DNA of 64,000 nt. It comes from Oceanospirillum sp048264105. GTDB lineage: Bacteria; Pseudomonadota; Gammaproteobacteria; Pseudomonadales; Halomonadaceae. The translations under genes and the position numbers were made by a program. How positions within the stretch are numbered: position 1 is the stretch's first letter; each line of letters starts with the position of its first letter. The notes below the pieces were generated by a model, which ran no database searches, was not told the origin of the DNA, and saw nothing but the letters and a program-made list of their open reading frames with translations. Below are positions 24,477 through 33,341 of this stretch, one piece after another. The stretch is taken from contig JBLXDJ010000010.1 in NCBI GenBank assembly GCA_048264105.1, positions 1-64,000 of the forward strand, given 5' to 3'.

Positions 24477-25676
24477 TTAAAAAATTCGGTTAATTGGTTC
24501 AACAACCCACTGGCCATCATCTTTTAGCACCAGTTCGCTGTCACAACCCATCTCAAGTGCACTGACATCCTGATCAGGCAAACCATTCACTACCCGGGTA
24601 CCTTCACTGCGTAAAGCCCGAATTGTAGACAGGAGTTCCTGATCATCGCTGTAACCTGCCGGCGCATAAACACCGGATACGGGATCATTTTTTTGTAAGA
24701 GTTTTGCCAGAATTTTCAGGTCAGCACTAAAGCCTGTTGCAGGCCGTGCGCGTCCAAATACTTTTCCGGTCTCATCATAACGGCCACCCTGGGCAACCGC
24801 ATGGGAGTATCCCGAAATATATGCCGCAAACACCATCCCTGTGTGGTAGTTGTAACCACGCAGCTCCGCCAGATCAAAGTTGATCTCAACATTCGGATAT
24901 TGGTTTTTAATGACGCCGGCGATCTGTTCCAGACTGGTCAGGGCTTCCTTAACGGATGCCGGAGCATCGGCCAGTTCAACCTGTGCCTGAGCCAGAACAT
25001 CTGCGCCGCCGTTCAAACGCGCAAGACGTGAAATCATACCTCTCACAGACTCATTAGCAATATCTCTTGCGACTATTTGATCAATTTCGCCATAAGCCTT
25101 ATGCAAAATGGCATCAAACAGTGTTTTTTCCTGATCTGCTGTGAGGTCTGCTTCACGAATAAGAGCCCGATAAATGCCGACGTGGCCCATATCGAGATAA
25201 ACTTTTCCCGCACCGGCGGTCGCCAGTGCAGAGATCATTAAACCTAAAATTTCGGTATCACTTTCCAGACCATGATCACCGAACAGTTCCGCACCAACCT
25301 GCATAGGGCTTCGGGAGCCCAGCATGCTGCTTGCTTTAGTTCGCAGAACATTGGCGCAATAACAGAAACGGGCAGGTCCCTGACGCTTCATCGAGTGAGC
25401 ATCCATGCGGGCAACCTGTGGCGTAATATCTGCAGCAATACCCATCATGCGACCGGTCATCTGGTCTGTCACTTTGAAGGTTTGCAGGTCCAGATCATTA
25501 CCACTGCCGGTCAGAAGTGATTCCAGATATTCAGCCGGTGGCGGGAAAACCAGGTCGTAGCCCCATGTATGGAACAGATCCAGCAATTCACGACGAAGCT
25601 CTTCAATCTGCCTGGCCTGCGGCGGCAGTACCTCTTCCATACCATCTGGAAGTAACCAACGATCTGCAATGGTCAT
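24477..25676 (-). CDS. hisZ: ATP phosphoribosyltransferase regulatory subunit
   Basis: A 399-residue HisRS-like protein without aminoacylation function; it pairs with short-form HisG to start histidine synthesis. It begins ADRWLLPDGMEEVLPPQARQ and keeps class II synthetase motif 2 and 3 traces (QVGAELFGDHGLESDTEIL, ARPATGFSADL). The position between DUF2065 and purA is the usual one in pseudomonads and relatives. Confidence 0.95.
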   Translation of the reverse strand: MTIADRWLLPDGMEEVLPPQARQIEELRRELLDLFHTWGYDLVFPPPAEYLESLLTGSGNDLDLQTFKVTDQMTGRMMGIAADITPQVARMDAHSMKRQGPARFCYCANVLRTKASSMLGSRSPMQVGAELFGDHGLESDTEILGLMISALATAGAGKVYLDMGHVGIYRALIREADLTADQEKTLFDAILHKAYGEIDQIVARDIANESVRGMISRLARLNGGADVLAQAQVELADAPASVKEALTSLEQIAGVIKNQYPNVEINFDLAELRGYNYHTGMVFAAYISGYSHAVAQGGRYDETGKVFGRARPATGFSADLKILAKLLQKNDPVSGVYAPAGYSDDQELLSTIRALRSEGTRVVNGLPDQDVSALEMGCDSELVLKDDGQWVVEPINRIF

Positions 25677-25789
25677 AATTCAGCCTGTTCTTTATCTGTC
25701 TCTATCCATCATCGGCCCGGCTAACAGCGCCCTACCGACCCAGATTAATCCTAGTCGAAAACAATGGCGTACGGGTTTTATTTAACCCG

Positions 25790-25981
25790 CTAACCCCGTG
25801 CCAGATACAGAACGAAAAGTCCGATCAGCATGCTGATCATCCCCATCACTCTGAGTTGCTGGTCTGACACCTGAGCCATCGTTGCTACCAGCTTGCGCCA
25901 GCGTGCCGGGTTTGCAAAAGGGATAATACCCTCAATGATGAAAACCAACGCTAACGCACTTACGAAAACTTGCCAATCCAA
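25790..25981 (-). CDS. DUF2065 (YjeT-type) small membrane protein
   Basis: A 63-residue protein with two hydrophobic segments (about 5-22 and 45-62) and the family core EGIIPFANPARWRKL. It begins at TTG with GGAGAG six bases upstream. It is found between hflC and purA/hisZ in many gammaproteobacteria; its function is unknown. Two terminators separate it from hflC, so here it probably begins its own transcript. Confidence 0.85.
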   Translation of the reverse strand: MDWQVFVSALALVFIIEGIIPFANPARWRKLVATMAQVSDQQLRVMGMISMLIGLFVLYLARG

Positions 25982-26058
25982 CAGTGTCTCTCCACAGGGC
26001 CTTTAACAATACCGACAGCAGTTGCTGCCAATTCGCCCTTTTGCCGGAATCTGCACAC

Positions 26059-26082
26059 AAAAAAACCGGGGCGAACCCGGTT
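26059..26082 (-). terminator. Second terminator between hflC and DUF2065
   Basis: On the minus strand AACCGGG/CCCGGTT with a short loop is followed by seven T. It lies about 100 bases beyond the first terminator. Confidence 0.8.
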
Positions 26083-26171
26083 CGACACATTCTAACACGA
26101 TTAGGATTTACAGCCATGGTTTGAGGGGGCTTTTACAAAAAAAGTGGCTGGTTGCACGCCAAATTCCGCAC

Positions 26172-26206
26172 AAAAAAATACCCCGTGAACCTAAGGCTAC
26201 GGGGTA
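26172..26206 (-). terminator. Terminator after hflC
   Basis: On the minus strand an 8-bp stem TACCCCGT/ACGGGGTA is followed by seven T. It lies 21 bases beyond the hflC stop codon. Confidence 0.88.
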
Positions 26207-26226
26207 CTTTTAACAGCAACTAAAAC

Positions 26227-27093
26227 TTACTGGGATTTCTTCATGTAATTGAAGAATTCACTCTCAGGTTTCAGCACCATCACGTCATCTTTGCTCGAGA
26301 AGCTGTTACGGTATGCTTCAAGGCTTCGGATGAAGGTGTAGAACTCAGGGTTCTGAGTGTACGCTTTAGCATAAGTTGCCGCAGCGATCGCATCACCCTC
26401 ACCTCGGATACGCTCAGATTCACGGAACGCTTCCGCCAGAATAATCTGACGCTGACGATCAGCATCTGCACGGATACCTTCGGCAATCTCATTACCTTCA
26501 GAGCGGTGCTCACGAGCTTCACGCTGACGTTCAGTGTTCATACGCTCATATACCGCACTACTTACTTCGGACGGCAGATCAATACGCTTCACACGAATAT
26601 CGCGGATCTCGATACCCAGTTCATCCTGAGTAATGGTATTCAGTTTAACGGTCAGCTCATCCATCAGCTCATCACGTTCGCCGGAGATCACTTCATACAT
26701 GGTGCGCTCACCGAACTGGTTACGCAGACCTTCATCCATACGAGGTGCCAGCAGACGCGCAGCTACCAGCTCATCACCGGATGTCGCTTCGTAGTACTTC
26801 TGCACATCAGCAATACGCCACTTGATGAAGGAGTCCACGATTACCGCTTTTTTCTCCAGCGTCAGGTAACGCTGAGGACGTGAGTCCATGGTCAGCATAC
26901 GGGCATCAAACTTACGGATGGTATGCAGTACCGGAAGTTTAAAGTGCAAACCCGGCTGAATATCCGCATCGATGATTTCACCAAATTTCAGCTTAATCGC
27001 ACGCTCGGTTTCATCAACGATATAAAGGCTGTTAGCACCAACCAGAGCCAGAATAGCGATCAGGATCAGCGCCGGAAAAGACTTAGATTGCAT
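26227..27093 (-). CDS. hflC: FtsH protease modulator HflC
   Basis: A 288-residue SPFH (band 7) protein with one N-terminal membrane segment (LILIAILALVGANSLYIV). It forms the HflKC cage around the FtsH protease in the inner membrane and tunes its activity. Its ATG overlaps the hflK stop codon by one base (TAATG), which suggests translational coupling for a one-to-one complex. The C-terminal part carries the long helix rich in Arg, Glu and Ala typical of the family. Confidence 0.96.
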   Translation of the reverse strand: MQSKSFPALILIAILALVGANSLYIVDETERAIKLKFGEIIDADIQPGLHFKLPVLHTIRKFDARMLTMDSRPQRYLTLEKKAVIVDSFIKWRIADVQKYYEATSGDELVAARLLAPRMDEGLRNQFGERTMYEVISGERDELMDELTVKLNTITQDELGIEIRDIRVKRIDLPSEVSSAVYERMNTERQREAREHRSEGNEIAEGIRADADRQRQIILAEAFRESERIRGEGDAIAAATYAKAYTQNPEFYTFIRSLEAYRNSFSSKDDVMVLKPESEFFNYMKKSQ

Positions 27094-28340
27094 TATCGAC
27101 CCTCCCTACGTGGTGCAGTGGAATTAGCACTTTTCTCGCGCAGACGTTGCAGTACGCGATCAGCCAGTTCATCAATTTGAGTATCAGAACTCATTGACGG
27201 AGCACTGGAGAAACGGCTCTGATCAGTTGAACTCATGCCGCTGCCACGGTTCGCACTTGCTGAACCGCCACCCACCATCTTATCCAAAGGGATGTACATC
27301 ATGTTATTGCCGCCATCGACATCAACCAGAACCTTACTGGTGCTGGCCATAACTTCTTCCATGGTTTGCAGATACAGACGATCACGGGTTACTTCAGGAG
27401 CTTTCTCATACTCGGTCAGCAGTTTGATAAAGCGGTCTGCCTCACCCTCTGCACGAGCGATGATCTCTTCTTTGTAACCGTTCGCTTCTTCGATAATACG
27501 CTGAGCCTTACCACGAGCCTCAGGAATAATACCGTTAGAATAAGATTCAGCCTGGTTCTTCACACGCTGCTCATCTTCACGGGCTTTAATTACATCATCG
27601 AAAGCAGCCTGTACTTCATCGGGAGCAGAGGTGCTCTCAACGTTCACAGAACGAACTTCAAGGCCAACCTCATAGCTGTCCAGATATTGCTGCAGACGTG
27701 CACGAACACGCTGAGCCAACACTTCACGACCTTCGGTCAGAATGTCGTTCATCTCAGATGAACCCACCTCATGACGCAGAGCCGAATCGGTAGCATTTTC
27801 CAGACTCTGTTCAGGGTTACGTACATTCAGCAGGAACTCTCTCGGGCTACCTACACGGTACTGTACGGACAGGTTAACCTGAACGATGTTTTCATCTTCG
27901 GTCAGCATCTGTGAACGACGGCTCAGAGAACGAACCTTCGTTACGTTAACCGTTTGAACCGTATCGATCAGCGTCGGATTCCAGTTAAGACCGGCACCAA
28001 CAGTGTCGTAATACTCACCAAAACGAAGCACAACCGCTCGCTCAGACTGGTCAACACGGTAGAAACCGGATACCGCCCAAACCGATGCGGCGATCACGAG
28101 GATGATACCGAGCAGGCCAAAGCTTGCAGCCGGAGATGGAGTACCACCGCCACCGCCGCCACCAGAGCCGCCGGAACCACCTTTCTTGCCGCCCAAAATA
28201 CCACTCAGACGGTCATTAAACTTTTTCAGGGCTTCATCAAGATCTGGTGGTCCCTGGTCATTGCGACCACCATTTTTATTATCGTTACCCCAAGGATCAC
28301 GATTATTATCTTTATTGCCACCCGGCTCATTCCAAGCCAT
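27093..28340 (-). CDS. hflK: FtsH protease modulator HflK
   Basis: A 415-residue SPFH protein, partner of HflC. The ATG at 28340 (MAWNEPGGNKDNNRDPWG) is used; a GTG four codons earlier is possible. The N-terminal cytoplasmic tail contains a glycine run (GGSGGSGGGGGGG near 65), then a membrane segment (FGLLGIILVIAASVWAVSGF) and the band 7 domain. A serine-rich tail of about 50 residues follows the coiled part. Confidence 0.96.
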   Translation of the reverse strand: MAWNEPGGNKDNNRDPWGNDNKNGGRNDQGPPDLDEALKKFNDRLSGILGGKKGGSGGSGGGGGGGTPSPAASFGLLGIILVIAASVWAVSGFYRVDQSERAVVLRFGEYYDTVGAGLNWNPTLIDTVQTVNVTKVRSLSRRSQMLTEDENIVQVNLSVQYRVGSPREFLLNVRNPEQSLENATDSALRHEVGSSEMNDILTEGREVLAQRVRARLQQYLDSYEVGLEVRSVNVESTSAPDEVQAAFDDVIKAREDEQRVKNQAESYSNGIIPEARGKAQRIIEEANGYKEEIIARAEGEADRFIKLLTEYEKAPEVTRDRLYLQTMEEVMASTSKVLVDVDGGNNMMYIPLDKMVGGGSASANRGSGMSSTDQSRFSSAPSMSSDTQIDELADRVLQRLREKSANSTAPRREGR

Positions 28341-28466
28341 ACGTATCTCCACTCTCCGAGAAAACTGTTTCCAGCTTCCGTTAAAGTTATGAATTGTTTA
28401 TGGCGCGTAAGGAAATTCAGATCAGCTTCCCTGCGCGCAAAAATGGCTCACTGTCGTTACAGAACC

Positions 28467-29801
28467 TTATGAGGCCTCTGTATCGGAATCCAACATAAAA
28501 TCCTCAACGCCATAGTTCGGGAAGTAGCGTTTCGGATCAACACCCACACGACATAGCATCTGGATAAAGTCAGCTTCAGGCAAACGTACCTGCAGGACAA
28601 ACTGGCCCTGATCACTCACTGTCTCTTCGATAATAGCGCCCTGTTGGTATAAAAGCGCGCGTAAACGGCCTTCAGACGGCTCAAGAATCAGCTCGCCTTT
28701 GAAAATATCATCACACAGTCTTTCGCCGATCGCCTGCAGGACAAGATCCAGGCCCTCACCATTGACCGCAGAAATCCAAACCCGTTCAGGTTCACCCTGA
28801 TCATTACGTTCAATCCGGGGCCCATAACCGGGCATACGGTCAATTTTGTTATAGACCAGCAGGCAGGGAATATCATCCGCATGGATCTCTTCCAGTACGC
28901 TGTTAACTTCCCGGATATTGCCATCGCGGTCATCATCAGCAGCATCAATCACATGCACCAGAAGCGTTGCTTCCTGAGCTTCCTGCAGAGTCGCACGGAA
29001 AGCCTCAACCAGTTTATGCGGAAGATGTCGGATAAAACCTACAGTATCCGCCAGAACAACCGGGCCAATATCCGGCATGACTATGCGACGCAATGTAGGA
29101 TCCAGCGTTGCAAACAGCTGATCTGCTGCGTACACCTCAGCTTCGGTCAGGGCATTAAACAGTGTCGACTTACCCGCGTTGGTATAACCCACCAGCGACA
29201 CCGATGGAATATCCGCACGACGACGGGCACGGCGGTTCTGATCCCGCTGTGTACGTACTTTTGTCAGTCGTTTATGAATCTGACGAATGCGCTCACGCAA
29301 CAAACGTCGATCCGTTTCCAGCTGCGTTTCACCCGGCCCACGCAGACCGATACCACCTTTCTGACGCTCAAGGTGGGTCCAGCCGCGAACCAGTCGGGTC
29401 GACATATACTCAAGCTGGGCAAGCTCAACCTGAAGCTTACCTTCGTGAGTACGGGCACGCTGGGCAAAAATATCCAGAATTAGCCCCGTACGATCGAGCA
29501 CACGACACTCAAGTGCCTGTTCGACATTACGTTGCTGAGAAGGGGATAAGGCGTGGTTGAAGAGGACGACTTCAGCCTCATGGGCGATAACAGCATCACG
29601 AATCTCTTCGAGCTTACCGTCGCCTACAAAGTATTTGGGGCTGGGCTGTGGCCGGCTGCCTTCGATCAAGGCAACCGGATCAGCACCTGCTGAACGCACC
29701 AGCTCCAGAAATTCACCCGGATCTTCCCGGTCTTTCTCATCCGGTAAATGGATATGGACAAGAACAGCTACTTCACCAGAATCAGGACGTTCAAAAAACA
29801 A
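28467..29801 (-). CDS. hflX: Ribosome-splitting GTPase HflX
   Basis: A 444-residue GTPase that dissociates stalled ribosomes under stress. The start is TTG (MFFERPDSGEVAVLVHIHLP) with GGAG seven bases upstream; an ATG just before is out of frame. The N-terminal HflX domain includes RTGLILDIFAQRARTHEGK and GGIGLRGPGETQLETDRR; the G domain has GYTNAGKSTLFN, DTVGF and NKID. It follows hfq by 15 bases. Confidence 0.96.
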   Translation of the reverse strand: MFFERPDSGEVAVLVHIHLPDEKDREDPGEFLELVRSAGADPVALIEGSRPQPSPKYFVGDGKLEEIRDAVIAHEAEVVLFNHALSPSQQRNVEQALECRVLDRTGLILDIFAQRARTHEGKLQVELAQLEYMSTRLVRGWTHLERQKGGIGLRGPGETQLETDRRLLRERIRQIHKRLTKVRTQRDQNRRARRRADIPSVSLVGYTNAGKSTLFNALTEAEVYAADQLFATLDPTLRRIVMPDIGPVVLADTVGFIRHLPHKLVEAFRATLQEAQEATLLVHVIDAADDDRDGNIREVNSVLEEIHADDIPCLLVYNKIDRMPGYGPRIERNDQGEPERVWISAVNGEGLDLVLQAIGERLCDDIFKGELILEPSEGRLRALLYQQGAIIEETVSDQGQFVLQVRLPEADFIQMLCRVGVDPKRYFPNYGVEDFMLDSDTEAS

Positions 29802-29816
29802 GCATTACTCCGAAGA

Positions 29817-30068
29817 TTATTCAGCACCCGCTTCGCCCGGGGCTTTTTCTTGCGCCGGCAGACGAACATTACGGGAAGGTACAACAGTTGAAATGGCGTG
29901 TTTGTAAACCATCTGGCTTACCGTATTGCGCAGCAGAATAACAAACTGATCGAAAGACTCAATCTGACCTTGCAGCTTAATACCGTTGACCAAAAAGATA
30001 GATACCGGCACACGTTCTTTACGAAGGATGTTCAGGTAAGGGTCTTGTAGAGACTGCCCTTTTGACAT
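29817..30068 (-). CDS. hfq: RNA chaperone Hfq
   Basis: An 83-residue Sm-like protein, shorter than the E. coli form and like that of Pseudomonas. It begins MSKGQSLQDPYLNILRKERV, with the proximal-face Gln8 and Asp9, and has the Sm2 motif VYKHAISTVVPSR with the conserved Tyr-Lys-His. It acts as a hexamer pairing small RNAs with mRNAs. The 140-base gap to miaA allows its own promoter. Confidence 0.98.
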   Translation of the reverse strand: MSKGQSLQDPYLNILRKERVPVSIFLVNGIKLQGQIESFDQFVILLRNTVSQMVYKHAISTVVPSRNVRLPAQEKAPGEAGAE

Positions 30069-30208
30069 ACCGCTCTCCCTAATTTTTCATTTTTGATTAT
30101 TAGATTTAGTTTTATAAGGTGATCAACAACACTGCATTAACAGAACCACCAATTACCACAAACAGCATTTCTTAGAATAGTATTCGTGGCAATTTTTATC
30201 ATACCAGT

Positions 30209-31183
30209 TTAAATAAGGCTTGACTCTAATTTTTTCAAGGCCAAATCCCGCAGATCTGGGGCTTCCGTCGGCAGCCAGTTCAGTTCCGGCCAGCTTCTTA
30301 ACCAGGTCACCTGACGCTTGGCAAGCTGTCGGGTCGCGACAACACCTTTGTGAATCATCGTCTCATAATCATAGAGACCATCAAGATGCTCCCATACCTG
30401 CCGGTAACCTACCGAGCGAATGGAAGGCATGCTCAGATCCAGATCCCCGCGCGCCCTCAAAGCTTCCACTTCCGCTATAAAGTTCTGCTCAAGCATCAGA
30501 TGAAAGCGCTGTTCAATACGCTCGTGCAGCAGCTTTCTGTCGGTCGGATTCACCGCCAAGGATAAAACCCGAAACGGAAAACTGTCCCGGTTCTGCTTCT
30601 GTTCCTGCCAATGCTGGGTCAGGCTTTTACCGCTCAACTCAAACACTTCCAGTGCCCGCTGAAGACGTTGCGGGTCATTGGGATGAATACGCTCCGCTGA
30701 GACAGGATCAACCTCTTTCAGACGATCATGCAGCGCTTTCAGACCATCTTTCTCGGCCCATTCATCAAGCCGCGCACGAACGTCCGCATCGGCTGAAGGC
30801 AGATCTGCAACGCCATCGTATAGACGCTTGTAGTACATCATAGTTCCGCCGGTCAGCAGCGGAATTTTTCCCTGACGTTGAATATAAGCCATCTCCCGCA
30901 AGGCATCATCCCGGAACTCGGCCGCTGAGTAGGTTTCACTGGGATCCCGAATATCAATCAGCCTGTGGGGAGCCCGCGCCAGAGTTTCAGCATCCGGCTT
31001 CGCCGTACCGATATCCATGCCGCGATAGATAAGCGCCGAGTCGACACTGATAATATCGCAGTTATGGGATTCACTCAGGTGTACCGCCAGATCGGTTTTA
31101 CCCGCGGCCGTTGGCCCCATCAGAAAGATCGCCAGAGGTTTTTTTTGCTCAGAGCTGGATGACGAATTGGAAACGTGGGTCAT
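30209..31183 (-). CDS. miaA: tRNA dimethylallyltransferase
   Basis: A 324-residue enzyme adding the dimethylallyl group to A37 of tRNAs reading UNN codons. It has the P-loop MGPTAAGKTDLA, the catalytic DSALIYRGMDIGTAKP and the substrate motif LLTGGTMMYYK. It lies between mutL and hfq, the classic gammaproteobacterial order. Confidence 0.97.
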   Translation of the reverse strand: MTHVSNSSSSSEQKKPLAIFLMGPTAAGKTDLAVHLSESHNCDIISVDSALIYRGMDIGTAKPDAETLARAPHRLIDIRDPSETYSAAEFRDDALREMAYIQRQGKIPLLTGGTMMYYKRLYDGVADLPSADADVRARLDEWAEKDGLKALHDRLKEVDPVSAERIHPNDPQRLQRALEVFELSGKSLTQHWQEQKQNRDSFPFRVLSLAVNPTDRKLLHERIEQRFHLMLEQNFIAEVEALRARGDLDLSMPSIRSVGYRQVWEHLDGLYDYETMIHKGVVATRQLAKRQVTWLRSWPELNWLPTEAPDLRDLALKKLESSLI

Positions 31184-31248
31184 AAAATCTATTTATCTCG
31201 CATAACAGCCATCGCTGTTAATCATTAATCGTTAAGCCAAAAGCCGGT

Positions 31249-33216
31249 TTACTGACCTCGCAGGAAGAGCTTGTCCAGCTCATTCATACTCAAACGGGTC
31301 CAGGTTGGGCGGCCATGGTTACACTGACCACTGCGCTCCGTCCGCTCCATATCCCGCAGGAGCGCATTCATCTCAGGCAGTGTCAGTTTACGGTTCGCAC
31401 GCACAGAACCATGGCAGGCCATGGTGGCAAAAATCTCATTGATATGCGCCTGAATCCTGTCGCTGGATCCGTACTGCAACAGATCTGACAGCATATCCCG
31501 GATCAGGGGCTCGACATCGGACTCCATCAGCATCACCGGCAGTTGTCGGACAACCAGCGTCTCCGGCCCCATCACCTGCAGCTCAACCCCCAGTTTCTGA
31601 AACACATCCTGATGCTGCTCCGCGCAGTCTGTTTCTTTTCGACTGACCGCTATCGACAGAGGCACCAGCATTGGCTGAGACTTGAGTCCGCCCTCATCTG
31701 CAGCCGCCTGATAAGAGGCTTTCAGGCGCTCATAAGTGATACGCTCATGGGCCGCGTGCATATCCACCAGAATCAGACCATCTTTCGCTTCGGACAGAAT
31801 ATACACGCCATGCAGTTGAGCAATAGCAAAACCCAGGGGCGGCGCACCTGTCGGGTCTTCTTCCGGCATCATTTGCGAACGGGTTGCGGTATTCCAGGGC
31901 GCATTCTGCTCATCAGCGCCAGCGTTATCCACAACCGGCATCGCCCGCGCCTGCTCCGAGAGCTGTTGATAACTGCTCAGATAATCCGATACACCTCCGC
32001 CACCTGACTGAGGCTGAGAGCGGTAGGGTGAGGCTGATTGCGCTCCCGAAAACCCACCTGAGCTGAACGCCCCTGAACCGAAGCCAGCCGAGGCAGGATG
32101 CTCATTAAAGGCGATGGCCGTCTGATCCTGCATCGGCTGCTCTGCTGGCTGCTCCTGACCCGCCATTCCGGCATGGGTCATATTGGTCGGCGCAGTTGAA
32201 CCGTCTGCATCCGGACGAACCTCAGCCAGTGCCCGGTGCAGTGTACGGAACAGGAAGTCATGCACCAGACGACCATCACGGAAGCGAACCTCGTGCTTGG
32301 TCGGATGCACATTCACATCCACCACAGCAGGATCCAGCTCCAGATAAAGCACAAACACCGGATGGCGACCATGGAAGAGAACATCCCGATACGCCTGACG
32401 AATTGCGTGCACCACAAGCTTATCTTTCACCACGCGACGGTTCACAAAGAAATACTGCTGATCCGCCTGACTACGGGAATGTGTCGGCAAACCAACCCAG
32501 CCCCAGAGTCGCAGCCCTGTTGCTTCCACATCAATATAGAGAGACTGGTCCATCAGGTTTTTGCCTAACAGAGAAGCCAGGCGCTTCTCCTGTTCAGCCT
32601 GACGGCTTCCGGCAGGCAGCTGATGCACCGGCTTTTGATTATGCCGAAGACTCAGAGCGATATCCGGCCGACTCAAAGCCAGTCTGCGGAATGTTTCCTC
32701 GATATGACCAAACTCGGTTTTCTCGGTACGCATAAACTTGCGTCGGGCCGGGGTATTAAAAAACAGGTCTTTTACCTGAACACTCGTACCTCTTGGATGG
32801 GGTGCCGGGGTAACCTGAGTCGCCATATCACGCCCCTCAGCGATCACACGCCAGCCTTCACCGGTATCCTGCGTACTGGACACCAGATCCAATCGGGAAA
32901 CCGAGCTGATCGACGCCAGTGCCTCCCCCCTAAAACCCAGACTGTGCACCCCTTCCAGATCATCCAGCGTCACAATCTTACTGGTAGCATGACGACTCAG
33001 CGCCAGCGGCAGATCATCGGGTTCAATGCCTGAACCGTTGTCACGGATACGGATCAGCTTAGTGCCGCCCTTTTCGATCTCAATATCGATACGGGTTGCG
33101 CCGGCATCAATGGCGTTCTCTACCAGTTCTTTAATAACAGACGAGGGACGTTCAACAACCTCACCGGCAGCAATCTGGTTAGCGAGTCGTGGGCTCAGGA
33201 TATGGATTTTGCTCAT
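31249..33216 (-). CDS. mutL: DNA mismatch repair protein MutL (nuclease type)
   Basis: A 655-residue MutL. The N-terminal GHKL ATPase shows ELVENAIDAGA, DNGSGI and GFRGEAL. A long linker rich in Gly, Ser, Gln and Pro (about 340-450) joins the C-terminal dimer domain. That domain contains DMHAAHERITYE, matching the endonuclease motif DQHA(x)2E(x)4E apart from Q to M, plus ACHGSVRANR and CNHGRPTW. E. coli MutL lacks this nuclease motif and uses MutH; P. aeruginosa MutL has it. The protein should therefore nick DNA itself. Confidence 0.96.
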   Translation of the reverse strand: MSKIHILSPRLANQIAAGEVVERPSSVIKELVENAIDAGATRIDIEIEKGGTKLIRIRDNGSGIEPDDLPLALSRHATSKIVTLDDLEGVHSLGFRGEALASISSVSRLDLVSSTQDTGEGWRVIAEGRDMATQVTPAPHPRGTSVQVKDLFFNTPARRKFMRTEKTEFGHIEETFRRLALSRPDIALSLRHNQKPVHQLPAGSRQAEQEKRLASLLGKNLMDQSLYIDVEATGLRLWGWVGLPTHSRSQADQQYFFVNRRVVKDKLVVHAIRQAYRDVLFHGRHPVFVLYLELDPAVVDVNVHPTKHEVRFRDGRLVHDFLFRTLHRALAEVRPDADGSTAPTNMTHAGMAGQEQPAEQPMQDQTAIAFNEHPASAGFGSGAFSSGGFSGAQSASPYRSQPQSGGGGVSDYLSSYQQLSEQARAMPVVDNAGADEQNAPWNTATRSQMMPEEDPTGAPPLGFAIAQLHGVYILSEAKDGLILVDMHAAHERITYERLKASYQAAADEGGLKSQPMLVPLSIAVSRKETDCAEQHQDVFQKLGVELQVMGPETLVVRQLPVMLMESDVEPLIRDMLSDLLQYGSSDRIQAHINEIFATMACHGSVRANRKLTLPEMNALLRDMERTERSGQCNHGRPTWTRLSMNELDKLFLRGQ

Positions 33217-33263
33217 AAAAACTCGATGTCGGTCAGCTCGATGGTCGGTTCGAAAACCCAGAT

Positions 33264-33298
33264 AAAAAAACAGCCCGAGCTATGGGCTAGCTCAGGCT
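33264..33298 (-). terminator. Terminator between amiB and mutL
   Basis: On the minus strand a long imperfect stem (AGCC, GAGCTA / TAGCTC, GGCT with a one-base mismatch) is followed by seven T. It lies after the amiB stop and before mutL, which in many relatives share one transcript. Confidence 0.8.
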
Positions 33299-33341
33299 TT
33301 GGTATGTTTCAGGGTCACCTTCAGGGCAACCACAAAAGAGA

